Part shown: positions 39,464 to 47,494 of the stretch, in pieces
Numbering within the stretch: position 1 is the first letter of the stretch
How the letters are laid out: each line of letters starts with the position of its first letter
Assembly (NCBI RefSeq): GCF_018613655.1
Contig: NZ_JAGGPW010000012.1
Coordinates: 1 to 63,321, forward strand
Length of the DNA: 63,321 nt
Reading direction: 5' to 3'
Source: Planococcus sp. ISL-109
GTDB lineage: Bacteria > Bacillota > Bacilli > Bacillales_A > Planococcaceae
Translations under genes and position numbers: made by a program
The notes under the pieces: generated by a model
What the model was told of the DNA's origin: nothing
The model's input: only the letters and a program-made list of their open reading frames with translations
The model's database searches: none

Positions 39464-42030
39464 ACGTTTACACGCTCCTGTTCTTCTTTTAGTTTTGTTA
39501 AGATACCGTTTATCTTCGTTAAAATCACGGAGCAGAACTTGTTTTCGATTTGATGGTCGTTGGCCAATACCAATTCCCGAAAGTCGACGATGCCCATGTC
39601 CATATAATGTTCCGGATTTTCAGCGTCAACATTTCGAAGGAAGGTGCTGTTGAAGAGCTGCTCCACTTTATAGTGCTCATTCACATAACCATTAAATTCA
39701 GCTTCTTTTTGCATTTCCACTTTTCGTTTCTGGTGCCTTAAAGAGCTGCTGTTCTGTTTGGCTGAAGCCACATCCGCTTCAACGGCGTTTCGTTTTTCTA
39801 ACAACTGCTTTTGTTCCTCTTGATTCGTTAGTTCATTCTCTTTGCCATCTTCAACTGCCTGCAGGTTGTCGGCAAAATTATTGGTGTAGAAGGAAGCGCG
39901 CAGCTGATTCAGATCGGTCATGGAATGTTCGCACGGGATGTCGATATCATTAATGGAGTTATCGGTGTTGTAGAACTCCGACAGGTATTCCCAGCGGTAC
40001 TTCAGCGCGGTCTTACCGCTCAAGAAGATAGGATAGGACTTAATCCGTTTCCGGTCCTTATCCTGCCGCTTGATAATACGGATGACAATCATTTCCCCCT
40101 CTTTTAATCCCATAACTTCAGTGGCCGTCATCAGCCTCCTGGCATCAACGCTCTCCGTTTTGGATTTGCTCATGGAAAGGGTCTGACCGGAGCGGGACTT
40201 CGTGAGAATAGTTTCTTCCCCCAACTTCTTGGAAATCAATTCAGCTGTTGATTCATCCGCAGTCAACAGATAGAGTGTATTCCCGCAGTTCCCATCAATG
40301 GTCTTCCAATCATCGCCATACAGATTCTCCAGCTGGGCATATGCCTGAATAACCAAGTTAAAGCGGATGTTTCGCCCAAGGCAGACGGTCGCGATATTGG
40401 CCATGCCTTCAATCGCCGGCATGTTCCCGAATTCATCCAGGATAAAGATGACTTCTCGATGGCACTTGCCTCCTTCAGAGTTTGATGCGATTCGGGCTAA
40501 GTTCGTATAAACTTGTTTGACGTAAAGCGAAGCAATGACATTCAACGTGGCATCGTAATCCGGGACAATCATGAATATTGCTGTCGGCTTATCGAATTCC
40601 ATGATAGCCATAATCTCTAGACTTTCATTGTTCACTTCATGTTCTAGAAGACCTTCATGAATCATTTGGCCATCTTTCCGTTCCCGCTCAATCAGTCCGG
40701 TGATGTTCACAACCGTTTCCACTTTCCCAGCCGTTATCGTAAAGGAGTCGCCAATCTGCAGTGGGTTCTTATGGAACATAGTGAACATGCCATCCGCGTC
40801 GGTGCGGATGGTTGTCGTTTTATTATTAGAAAACGTAACGTGGATCCGTGTGTCTGGAGCGGTCTTTCCTTTAATCCAGCGTGAAAAGCCGATTTTCGAC
40901 ATATCGAACGAATTTCGTGACGTCAGTTTCGCCGTACCGTCCAGCGTGAAGACGCCGAGTTTTGCATTGGCATTAGCTAAGATGCTGGCTCTGGTTTGGC
41001 CACTGGAGAAGTTGATAGTGGCGTACTGCATTTTAGCTGGATGATTCTCCGGAAACTTGGAAAAGAAATCGTTCAGGGCACTGACCTCCTCCCCTTCTTC
41101 ATTTTCCACCATGCGCGTTCCTAAATCCGAGAGCATCAACGCTACATTGTACATATTGATTTTTTCCCGCTCCTGCTTGCATTGCTCGCATAAAGCCAGA
41201 ATCAGCGCGGTACATAAATCTGTCGCCGAGTTCGCCCAGAACGGGTCCTTCGCTTTCGGGTCATGATAAAGCATGAAAGCTACGGAGCGGGCGTATTGTT
41301 GCGATAAGGAGAAGTTCCCTTCCATAAATGCATCGATGGTGAGCTGCAGTAAATTATAAGACATGCTTTGAATCGGATTCATGAGATTCAATACTTCCAC
41401 GTGATAGCCAAGCCCTTCGAGCGTATCTTTAGATGCGGCGTACAGCTCCCCTTTCGGATCATTCAAGATCATGCTGGCTTGCTGCTCTGCGCGGCTGTAA
41501 ATGTCGATGGCCGAAAAGACGAACGTTTCGCCTTTCCCGCTTCGCGTCGTCCCGATCACCATATTATTTACCGGGCTGTCATCGATAAAAATTCTTTTTT
41601 TGTAGCGGCCCACTGGCACCCCGCCGCTCCCTTTGAACTTCTCCCCTTTTTCGGGAACATCTCGATACTGTTTTTGGATTTCCTTGAACGTGGTAAAGCG
41701 GGCGCTGCCTTTTTGCTCTTTTTTGATTTGCCCATAGTTCGTGATGTATTTGAAGACCATTACTGCAGCTGCTACGAAAGAAATTAGCAACAGCACCATG
41801 TAAACGAAGGATGCTGTACCCAGGAAAGGTAAGCTGTAAATCATGGTTGCTGCCAGGTTGACCGGTTCTGTTTCTAGTAGATTGCCGGTGCCAAGTGTTT
41901 TCTGGAATACTTCAACAACCATATTAACGATGAAGTTCAGTATAAGAAAAAAGATTGAGAACGACACTGCCAGGAGCAGCAACGGAATCCCAATCTTCTT
42001 TAGATAATAATTGAAACGGTCATTGAACAT
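39460..42030 (-). CDS. VirD4-type coupling protein with inserted domain
   Basis: An 856-residue T4CP that links the relaxosome to the channel. Two N-terminal helices (about 13-38 and 72-95), Walker A GTTRSGKGE (160-168) and Walker B VIFILDEFGNMP (527-538) are intact. Between them residues about 386-450 form a strand-rich insert (KGKTAPDTRIHVTFSNNKTTTIRTDADGMF...) that looks like a small Ig-like or carboxypeptidase-regulatory fold and is not part of the usual RecA core. The C-terminal 200 residues are charged and helical. Confidence 0.9.
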   Translation of the reverse strand: MFNDRFNYYLKKIGIPLLLLAVSFSIFFLILNFIVNMVVEVFQKTLGTGNLLETEPVNLAATMIYSLPFLGTASFVYMVLLLISFVAAAVMVFKYITNYGQIKKEQKGSARFTTFKEIQKQYRDVPEKGEKFKGSGGVPVGRYKKRIFIDDSPVNNMVIGTTRSGKGETFVFSAIDIYSRAEQQASMILNDPKGELYAASKDTLEGLGYHVEVLNLMNPIQSMSYNLLQLTIDAFMEGNFSLSQQYARSVAFMLYHDPKAKDPFWANSATDLCTALILALCEQCKQEREKINMYNVALMLSDLGTRMVENEEGEEVSALNDFFSKFPENHPAKMQYATINFSSGQTRASILANANAKLGVFTLDGTAKLTSRNSFDMSKIGFSRWIKGKTAPDTRIHVTFSNNKTTTIRTDADGMFTMFHKNPLQIGDSFTITAGKVETVVNITGLIERERKDGQMIHEGLLEHEVNNESLEIMAIMEFDKPTAIFMIVPDYDATLNVIASLYVKQVYTNLARIASNSEGGKCHREVIFILDEFGNMPAIEGMANIATVCLGRNIRFNLVIQAYAQLENLYGDDWKTIDGNCGNTLYLLTADESTAELISKKLGEETILTKSRSGQTLSMSKSKTESVDARRLMTATEVMGLKEGEMIVIRIIKRQDKDRKRIKSYPIFLSGKTALKYRWEYLSEFYNTDNSINDIDIPCEHSMTDLNQLRASFYTNNFADNLQAVEDGKENELTNQEEQKQLLEKRNAVEADVASAKQNSSSLRHQKRKVEMQKEAEFNGYVNEHYKVEQLFNSTFLRNVDAENPEHYMDMGIVDFRELVLANDHQIENKFCSVILTKINGILTKLKEEQERVNV

Positions 42031-42054
42031 GTTCTATTAATCTCCCCTCTTCAA

Positions 42055-43176
42055 CTAAAGTGCAGCGAGTTCGTCTTTTTTCTTTTTCAGTTCCGTGTTG
42101 ATGTCTTTAATCGCCTTGTCATCCTTCTTCGCGTCTTTTTTTGCATTTGCTAAGTTTGTCTCAAGCGTTTTGATTTCGGCTGTCAGCACTTCGTACAAAT
42201 CGATTTTCTGCTTTAATTCATCGCTATTGTTGTTGTTCAGTTCCACTTTCGCCTCTTCGATCTTCCCGAGCTTCAGGAGACCGTAAGTTTTCATTTCAGA
42301 ACGTTCAACCGTCATGTTAATAGAAGGGAGGTTCATCATCAGTTCGTAATCCCCTTCAAAGTAAGCCAAATCGAATCGCGCTTCGTTTGTTGGATACAGC
42401 TGGTTGAACTCGTTGATTTTCTTAATCTTTTCCTCTTTGTCCAATTGTGGATTCTTCAGGATGAGCGTTTCCACATATACGGTATCGCCCATGATATGAA
42501 CGGTTTTTTCGAATTCGGATGTCTCTAAATAAAGAGTGGCCAGTATACGTTTCTGGCTTTCGGTTAATTCGTCCTTCGTTTCGAGAGATTTCAGGAACTC
42601 TTCGTCTTCTCCTAAAAGGCCATATTCATAAAGTTCAATGGTTTCCTCCTGCTGACTGACAATGCTGCGTCCTTCCTCCAGGGCTTCCTCATACTGAGCT
42701 TTCTGCAGGAAATACAAAACTCCTAGGAACAGCAGCCCCGCTCCTAGGACGGCAGCCAGTGAGTATACGGTGATTCGCTGCCACTTTTTCAAACGGGAAA
42801 TGCGGTCTTTATCGACATTGATTAACATCCGGTCTATTTTTTCTTCTTTTTTAAATTCTTCGGGCGTCAGCTTTTCAATCTGTTCAAGCAAAAAGAGCTT
42901 GTCGGCCTGTTTTTCTTTATCCACGCGGATCTTCGTTGCCTTGTCTTTGATTTGATGATAAATGTTCGGGTAATCATAGGACCCGAAGTTGAACACGCCT
43001 TTATAGAGATCCAGGCCGTCTTTGCCAATCACAAAAAACTCGGCAGCTGCTCCCCGCTGTTCATTGCGATAACTCAATTCCAATTCGTGCGTCAGTGCAA
43101 CCGCTCGGTCAAACTCCATTTTTTCGTGATTCGGTATTGAGTCCGCTGGTGCGCCTACAAATAATATTTTCAACAT
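42055..43176 (-). CDS. EssB/TrsJ-like membrane protein
   Basis: A 373-residue bitopic protein: soluble N-terminal 150 residues, one transmembrane helix (about 153-172, ITVYSLAAVLGAGLLFLGVLYF), then a helical-repeat domain (LATLYLETSEFEKTVHIMG...LDLAYFEGDYELMMNLPSIN...) and a Lys-rich coiled-coil end. This order resembles EssB/YukC of type VII secretion and the TrsJ proteins of Gram-positive plasmids. Resemblance is by layout, with weak sequence support. Confidence 0.55.
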   Translation of the reverse strand: MLKILFVGAPADSIPNHEKMEFDRAVALTHELELSYRNEQRGAAAEFFVIGKDGLDLYKGVFNFGSYDYPNIYHQIKDKATKIRVDKEKQADKLFLLEQIEKLTPEEFKKEEKIDRMLINVDKDRISRLKKWQRITVYSLAAVLGAGLLFLGVLYFLQKAQYEEALEEGRSIVSQQEETIELYEYGLLGEDEEFLKSLETKDELTESQKRILATLYLETSEFEKTVHIMGDTVYVETLILKNPQLDKEEKIKKINEFNQLYPTNEARFDLAYFEGDYELMMNLPSINMTVERSEMKTYGLLKLGKIEEAKVELNNNNSDELKQKIDLYEVLTAEIKTLETNLANAKKDAKKDDKAIKDINTELKKKKDELAAL

Positions 43177-43247
43177 CTAGCAGCTCTCCTTTAACCGATT
43201 AATAGAAAAAAGCCACTCATTTCGGAGCGGCTCTTCCTGAGTACTTA

Positions 43248-43475
43248 TTAAAATTTAATGTTGCTGTCGATGCCTTCTGCAAGACCATAAGCCCCCATCA
43301 CGATGACCAATCCGACTGCTGCACCGATAAACCAACCGATGGCTTTCCCACGTCCGCGGTCTCCGCCCAGCATTAAAGTGAAACCTCCGATACAAAAAGC
43401 GATAGCTGCAGCAATTAAGCCTAATCGTTGCGCCCATTCCAATATACTTAAACCGGTTTCGATTAATCCATCCAT
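43248..43475 (-). CDS. VirB2/TrbC-like pilin-type protein
   Basis: A 75-residue protein with two helices (LGLIAAAIAFCIGGFTLML and AIGWFIGAAVGLVIVMGAYGLA) separated by GGDRGRGK, the pattern of TrbC/VirB2-like subunits. No cleavable signal peptide. A small stem (AAGCCxCTC...GAGxGGCTT) lies downstream at 43211-43237. Confidence 0.7.
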   Translation of the reverse strand: MDGLIETGLSILEWAQRLGLIAAAIAFCIGGFTLMLGGDRGRGKAIGWFIGAAVGLVIVMGAYGLAEGIDSNIKF

Positions 43476-43502
43476 ATAAAACTCTCCCTTGCCATTTGTC
43501 TC

Positions 43503-43694
43503 TTAGTTTTGTGAAGCCGAGCCAGGACTAACGGCTTTTCGTTCCTTCTTTAAAAGATTCATCAACAACGGAATGTTTTCCGCAATCACTTCCTGGTGCT
43601 TTTCCTCCAACCAGTCGTCGTAATCTTTGCCGTTATATGCCAAGAGATCCTCAGCATTCGTCTTCAGTTCCTTTTGCTCTTTTGTTGCTGCCAT
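43503..43694 (-). CDS. Small protein heading the transfer operon
   Basis: 63 residues, MAATKEQKELKTNAEDLLAYNGKDYDDWLEEKHQ..., behind AAAGGTGG. Charged and helical, ends SPGSASQN. First gene of the minus-strand transfer operon. Function unknown. Confidence 0.6.
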   Translation of the reverse strand: MAATKEQKELKTNAEDLLAYNGKDYDDWLEEKHQEVIAENIPLLMNLLKKERKAVSPGSASQN

Positions 43695-43723
43695 TCATAA
43701 AACCACCTTTCGAATTGTTTGGT

Positions 43724-43982
43724 AGTAGCACACCCTTAAGAACAGTAATGATAGGCGAATTTCTAGCAGGTTCATTCGCTAACTCTATGCAGCTTATAGC
43801 TGCAACGCACAAGGTTTTTAGGTAACCGAGAACTATAACCTGGCAACAAAACAACAGCCAATTTTAGGAGACTTTGGCCAAACCATTTCGTCGTATATCC
43901 ATACCGCAAGTTGCCAGTTGCGACAGACACGTATTATGAAGTTGTTTTTTGTCTTGCTTACTGTTCTTAAGGGTGTGCTACT
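43724..43982. mobile_element. MITE-like element with 25-bp inverted repeats
   Basis: AGTAGCACACCCTTAAGAAC plus AGTAA at 43724-43748 recurs inverted without a mismatch at 43958-43982. The 259-base unit has no supported gene and contains an inner inverted repeat (CTGGCAAC/GTTGCCAG). It separates the transfer operon from the Xre gene and probably moved in trans; a promoter for the operon may lie within it. No target duplication seen. Confidence 0.7.
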
Positions 43983-43988
43983 GAGTGC

Positions 43989-44480
43989 TTATTTCACTTT
44001 TTTGATTCCATTTACTCTCAATAATTCGTCATGAGCGTGCTTTCTTTTAGCCAGAAGCTGTTTGTCTGAAATCACTGATCTTGTTCGATAATAGAGATCC
44101 GTGATATGCCGAACGTCTCCGGACTCTTTCTCGACGCCGATAGCGCCTTTCAATTCGTACGTTTTTCCTTCAAACGTTCTTAAACTGGATGCCGATGCTA
44201 ATTCATATAGATAAAACCGCTCTGTCATCTGATTGCACCTCGTTTCAGTGTTCTTGTTTTTGAACAGTACATGTTCCCAGGGAAAGTTATACATTGATAT
44301 TCCAAGTGACTCCACAAGCAGCTTTACATTTTGGGCGGAAGGGTTCTCATTCTTCCGTTGCTCCCACATGCTAATGGTACTTTGCGGAATCTGTTTGCCT
44401 GTCCTATCGGATAACTCGGACTGAGAAATGCCCAGTGCCACCCGTTGTTCCTTGATCCAGTCGCCAAACCATACTGGCAT
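43989..44480 (-). CDS. Xre-family regulator with C-terminal domain
   Basis: A 163-residue protein: N-terminal HTH (FGDWIKEQRVALGISQSELSDRTGKQIPQSTISMWEQRKNENPSAQNVKLL) and about 90 residues without a known domain. GGGAGGGG precedes the start. It lies upstream of the transfer operon on the same strand, with operator-like palindromes before it, so it is a good candidate regulator of itself and of transfer. Confidence 0.85.
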   Translation of the reverse strand: MPVWFGDWIKEQRVALGISQSELSDRTGKQIPQSTISMWEQRKNENPSAQNVKLLVESLGISMYNFPWEHVLFKNKNTETRCNQMTERFYLYELASASSLRTFEGKTYELKGAIGVEKESGDVRHITDLYYRTRSVISDKQLLAKRKHAHDELLRVNGIKKVK

Positions 44481-44534
44481 TTCCTTCCCCTCCCTTCTAT
44501 CGAATCATGGGGTGTTGTGGTTGATTAGTCAGAG

Positions 44535-44593
44535 TTTAACAGTATACCGATATTATTACAACAGTATACTGTTAAATAAAACGGTATACTGAT
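44535..44593. promoter_or_regulatory. Triple AACAGTATACTGTT operator
   Basis: The perfect 14-base palindrome AACAGTATACTGTT at 44560-44573 is flanked by two near copies (TTAACAGTATACCG at 44537 and AACGGTATACTGA at 44580). Spacing of about 21-23 bases places them on one helix face. Likely operator for the Xre gene at 43989. Confidence 0.75.
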
Positions 44594-44931
44594 ACTAAAG
44601 TATGGGAAAGCCTTAACATTAGGCTTTTCAGAAGAATCTGTTTATCAAATTTAACAGGGGATATCATCGGATAAGGGAGTTAAAAGTAACGAGTTTTTTA
44701 AAATAGGAAGTTCTCGAATGCAAGCATTAGGAAGATACACCCCCCTAGCAATGACCATCTGATCATTTTTAACTTTTGATCTTTTTTCTGGAAAAAGGTC
44801 TATTACCATTGTTAGCACTTCTCGTTTGATGGTAAAATATCTTGGATTAAAGATTTCTGAATGACATGCGAACCCTGTCGCGTCTGAAAATTCGAGATAT
44901 TTATTAGAATGTGAATGAGATGAGGTATTGT

Positions 44932-45156
44932 ATGCAAATTGATGAGGCCGTAACGACTCGTATACAGCAGCTACTAAAAGAAAGAGGATGGACAACCAAT
45001 GAATTGATTAAACGCTCTGGCGTTAAGCAATCAACCATATCTGAAATCATGGCTGGTAGATCTAAGTTTCCACGGATTAGTACGATTAAAAAGATATCCC
45101 ATGGTTTTGGAATGACTTTATCGGAGTTTTTTAACCATAAGATGTTTGAAGATTAA
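44932..45156 (+). CDS. Small Xre-family regulator
   Basis: 74 residues from ATG 44932 (MQIDEAVTTRIQQLL), with GATGAGG upstream. Whole protein is one HTH domain (ERGWTTNELIKRSGVKQSTISEIMAGRSKFPRISTIKKISHGF). Related to the BH0052-type stand-alone Xre proteins. Role unknown; divergent from the other Xre gene. Confidence 0.85.
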   Translation: MQIDEAVTTRIQQLLKERGWTTNELIKRSGVKQSTISEIMAGRSKFPRISTIKKISHGFGMTLSEFFNHKMFED

Positions 45157-45205
45157 GTATGTTACTAAGCAAGAAAAAATTTAAGTCTTAATAAAAGAAA
45201 ATATA

Positions 45206-45238
45206 AAAAGGGCTGAGAATCACTTCTCAGCCCTTTTG
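45206..45238 (+). terminator. Terminator after the small xre gene
   Basis: AAAAGGGCTGAGAA, TCAC loop, TTCTCAGCCCTTTT: a perfect 14-base stem. Confidence 0.9.
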
Positions 45239-45839
45239 GTTTGCTCTAAAGTTGCTTTACTAAAAGTAATTTAACTTTATTTCTCACCTTGGCCCAAGTT
45301 GAATTTTGCAGAGTTCAGATCTTCTTCGAGTGATATTCCCCTCTCGTGTAGAAAAATCTCAGTCACATCCATCCGATGATAAAAATTGCCAAAGTCGTCA
45401 GCATGTATCTATATAAAAGCCCTTAGCGTAAATTTGATTCCTGTGTGAAAGAAGCTGGTTCGATGAATTTTGGACGCCCCAATCTCTATAGTAATCGATG
45501 CTGGGCTTGTTATACCAAGTACCAATAGCAATACCATTGCACTACCAAAGGTCGAATTGTCAGCGGCTTATAGAGCCTCAATGTTTTCGGATTGCCTGCA
45601 TTGAAGGGGTGCGCAGTTATGACACATAATTTGTATAAGATTAGTCTACTTGTAGACTAATTTACAAATCTATAAATCTACAAGTAGACTAATCGAGAAA
45701 ATATTAATGTTTCCTCGATATTTCATTGTATGTATGGTTTAACAGTGTTAGATTAAATTTATCAGTTTTATTTAGTCGTCTACAAATCTACAAATTGATA
45801 TAACAATAGTTACCAGATTTTAAATAAGGAGGAGTAAGA
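45239..45839. other. Partition upstream region
   Basis: No gene in about 600 bases. The first 400 show nothing I can name. From 45640 the repeat set described in the next entry begins, and GGAGGAG at 45830 serves parA. Confidence 0.5.
45636..45800. repeat. TCTACAAATCTACAAGTAGA repeats, set 1
   Basis: Direct and inverted copies of CTACAAATCTACAAGTAGAC, including TAGTCTACTTGTAGACTA, cluster before parA. The same words fill 47095-47390 after parB. They are good candidates for the centromere (parS) bound by the ParB-like protein. Confidence 0.75.
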
Positions 45840-46694
45840 ATGAACAATTCGTGTACTATAGTTACATTCGGGAATTTTAAAGGTGGTACCGGCAAAACCA
45901 CAAATAGTACTATGATTGCTTATTGTCTAGCGAATATGGGGTATAAAGTGTTGCTAAGCGATCAGGATCCACAAGCAAATGCCACAAGCCTTTATTTACG
46001 AACAAAAACTCATTTGGAGGATGAAATCATTAGTTTCGAAAAGACACTAATGTCTGCTATTCAAAGTGAAGATTTAGGCAGTATTGTTACACCGATTAAA
46101 GAAAATTTATACTTACTTCCCAGCTTCAGCGACTTTGCGCTATATCCAAAGTTTTTAGAGAAAAAGTTCCCATCTGAAGTTGATCGAGTTCAATTCTTTT
46201 CTTCATTGCTTGAGCCATTAAAGAAAGACTTTGATTTTATTTTTATTGATGTACCTCCGACGTTTTCAATAATTACTGATTCGGCTTTATATGCTTCACA
46301 ATATGTAGTTGTTGTTTTACAAACACAAGAACGCAGTTTACAGGGAGCTGAGGCATTTACGAAATATCTTCAAACATTAATAGATGACTATGATGCAGAC
46401 TTAGATATCCTGGGAATATTGCCAGTGCTTCTAAAAAATCAGGCAGCAGTTGACACCTTAACTTTAGAAAATGCTAAAGAATTGTTTGGAGAGCATAATC
46501 TATTTCGAGGTATTGTAAAGAATATGGAAAGACTGAAGAGATTTGATATGACAGGAATAACTGAGGATGATATGCATGATCGTAATGTGATTTCTAATTA
46601 TACCAATGTTGCTAATGAATTTTTAGAGAGATTAAAGGCTGTTACAGATTCAGCAGATTTCCCTACTCCACGGGAGGCGAATATAGATGTCTGA
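45840..46694 (+). CDS. parA: ParA-type partition ATPase
   Basis: A 284-residue deviant-Walker ATPase with KGGTGKTT (14-21), QDPQANAT and FIFIDVPPTFS. It lacks a long N-terminal HTH, so is of the small type Ib-like class. It drives plasmid segregation together with the gene that overlaps its end by eight bases. Strong GGAGGAG upstream. Confidence 0.93.
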   Translation: MNNSCTIVTFGNFKGGTGKTTNSTMIAYCLANMGYKVLLSDQDPQANATSLYLRTKTHLEDEIISFEKTLMSAIQSEDLGSIVTPIKENLYLLPSFSDFALYPKFLEKKFPSEVDRVQFFSSLLEPLKKDFDFIFIDVPPTFSIITDSALYASQYVVVVLQTQERSLQGAEAFTKYLQTLIDDYDADLDILGILPVLLKNQAAVDTLTLENAKELFGEHNLFRGIVKNMERLKRFDMTGITEDDMHDRNVISNYTNVANEFLERLKAVTDSADFPTPREANIDV

Positions 46695-47040
46695 CTTACT
46701 TAAAAGAAAACCAAAAAAGATTGAACGTAGCCAGACCTTAACTCCTAGAACAATTTTTTCATCAAACGATCTTCCAGAACAAATTAAAGAAGAAGCTGTC
46801 GAAAAAAAACCAGTTATTAAAAATACTCCAACTGTAGCAGAAAAAACCACTACAGTCCGTGTGAGTGTTGCAATGAAAAACAAGCTAAATGCTATGGTTA
46901 CCTTGGGAATCGCCGATACAGTCGATCAGCTAACAGATGTTCTAATTGATGAATACGTCTCGAATATTCTATCTAAGGATGAAAAGAAACAATTAGAGAT
47001 TATTCTCGATTTATACAAAAGTAAATCAAATAATAAGTAG
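46687..47040 (+). CDS. ParB-like DNA-binding partition protein
   Basis: A 117-residue protein. The N-terminal 55 residues are basic and flexible; the C-terminal part (TTTVRVSVAMKNKLNAMVTLGIADTVDQLTDVLIDEYV) has the strand-helix-helix pattern of a ribbon-helix-helix dimer, as in DUF5388-type partners of small ParA proteins. It probably binds the flanking repeats and represses its own operon. Confidence 0.75.
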   Translation: MSDLLKRKPKKIERSQTLTPRTIFSSNDLPEQIKEEAVEKKPVIKNTPTVAEKTTTVRVSVAMKNKLNAMVTLGIADTVDQLTDVLIDEYVSNILSKDEKKQLEIILDLYKSKSNNK

Positions 47041-47042
47041 AG

Positions 47043-47074
47043 AGAAAATAATTCATATTTTCTCTCTTTTTTAA
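47043..47074 (+). terminator. Terminator of the par operon
   Basis: GAGAAAATA and TATTTTCTC arms followed by TTTTTT. Confidence 0.8.
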
Positions 47075-47091
47075 TTTGGTTGCGTATAAAA

Positions 47092-47392
47092 AATCGTCTA
47101 CAAATCTATTTGTAAATTTGTATATGTATCTACTTGTAGATTTGTAGATTGAAGTTTTAAGATAAATAGAGATTTATCTACTTTTATATTAGTCTACAAG
47201 TAGATTTGTAGATTTTACTTTTATAATACGGTCAAAACTCCTTTATGGCGCGTTTTTTTAAAATCTGTAAAGTCTACAAATCTACTTGTAGATTTGTAGA
47301 CTTGTAAATTGGAAGAAGAAAATAAAAGTAGATATGTAGATTGATTTATTTGTAGACTTGTAGATTTATAGATTTGTAGATTACTTTGAATA
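47092..47392. repeat. GTAGATTTGTAGA iteron-like repeats, set 2
   Basis: More than ten direct and inverted copies of CTACTTGTAGATTTGTAGA variants crowd the 400 bases before the replication gene. They share the words of set 1. Position upstream of rep suggests an origin with iterons as well as a centromere, which would tie copy control and partition to one sequence family. Confidence 0.75.
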
Positions 47393-47494
47393 ACATTGAA
47401 AAGCCTTGTTGTATAAGGGGTTAAGCTCTTCTATAATTTAAAAATAACTAGAATCTTTTATGTAGTTAGCGATTTAGAAGGGAGTTAGAAGAGC

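Noticed and set aside
43637..43854. Short frames inside the MITE-like element
   Set aside because: No ribosome sites and they cross the inverted repeat; not genes.
45636..47392. CRISPR-like array
   Set aside because: The repeats are short, overlapping and in both orientations with no regular spacers, and no cas genes exist; they fit iterons or a centromere.
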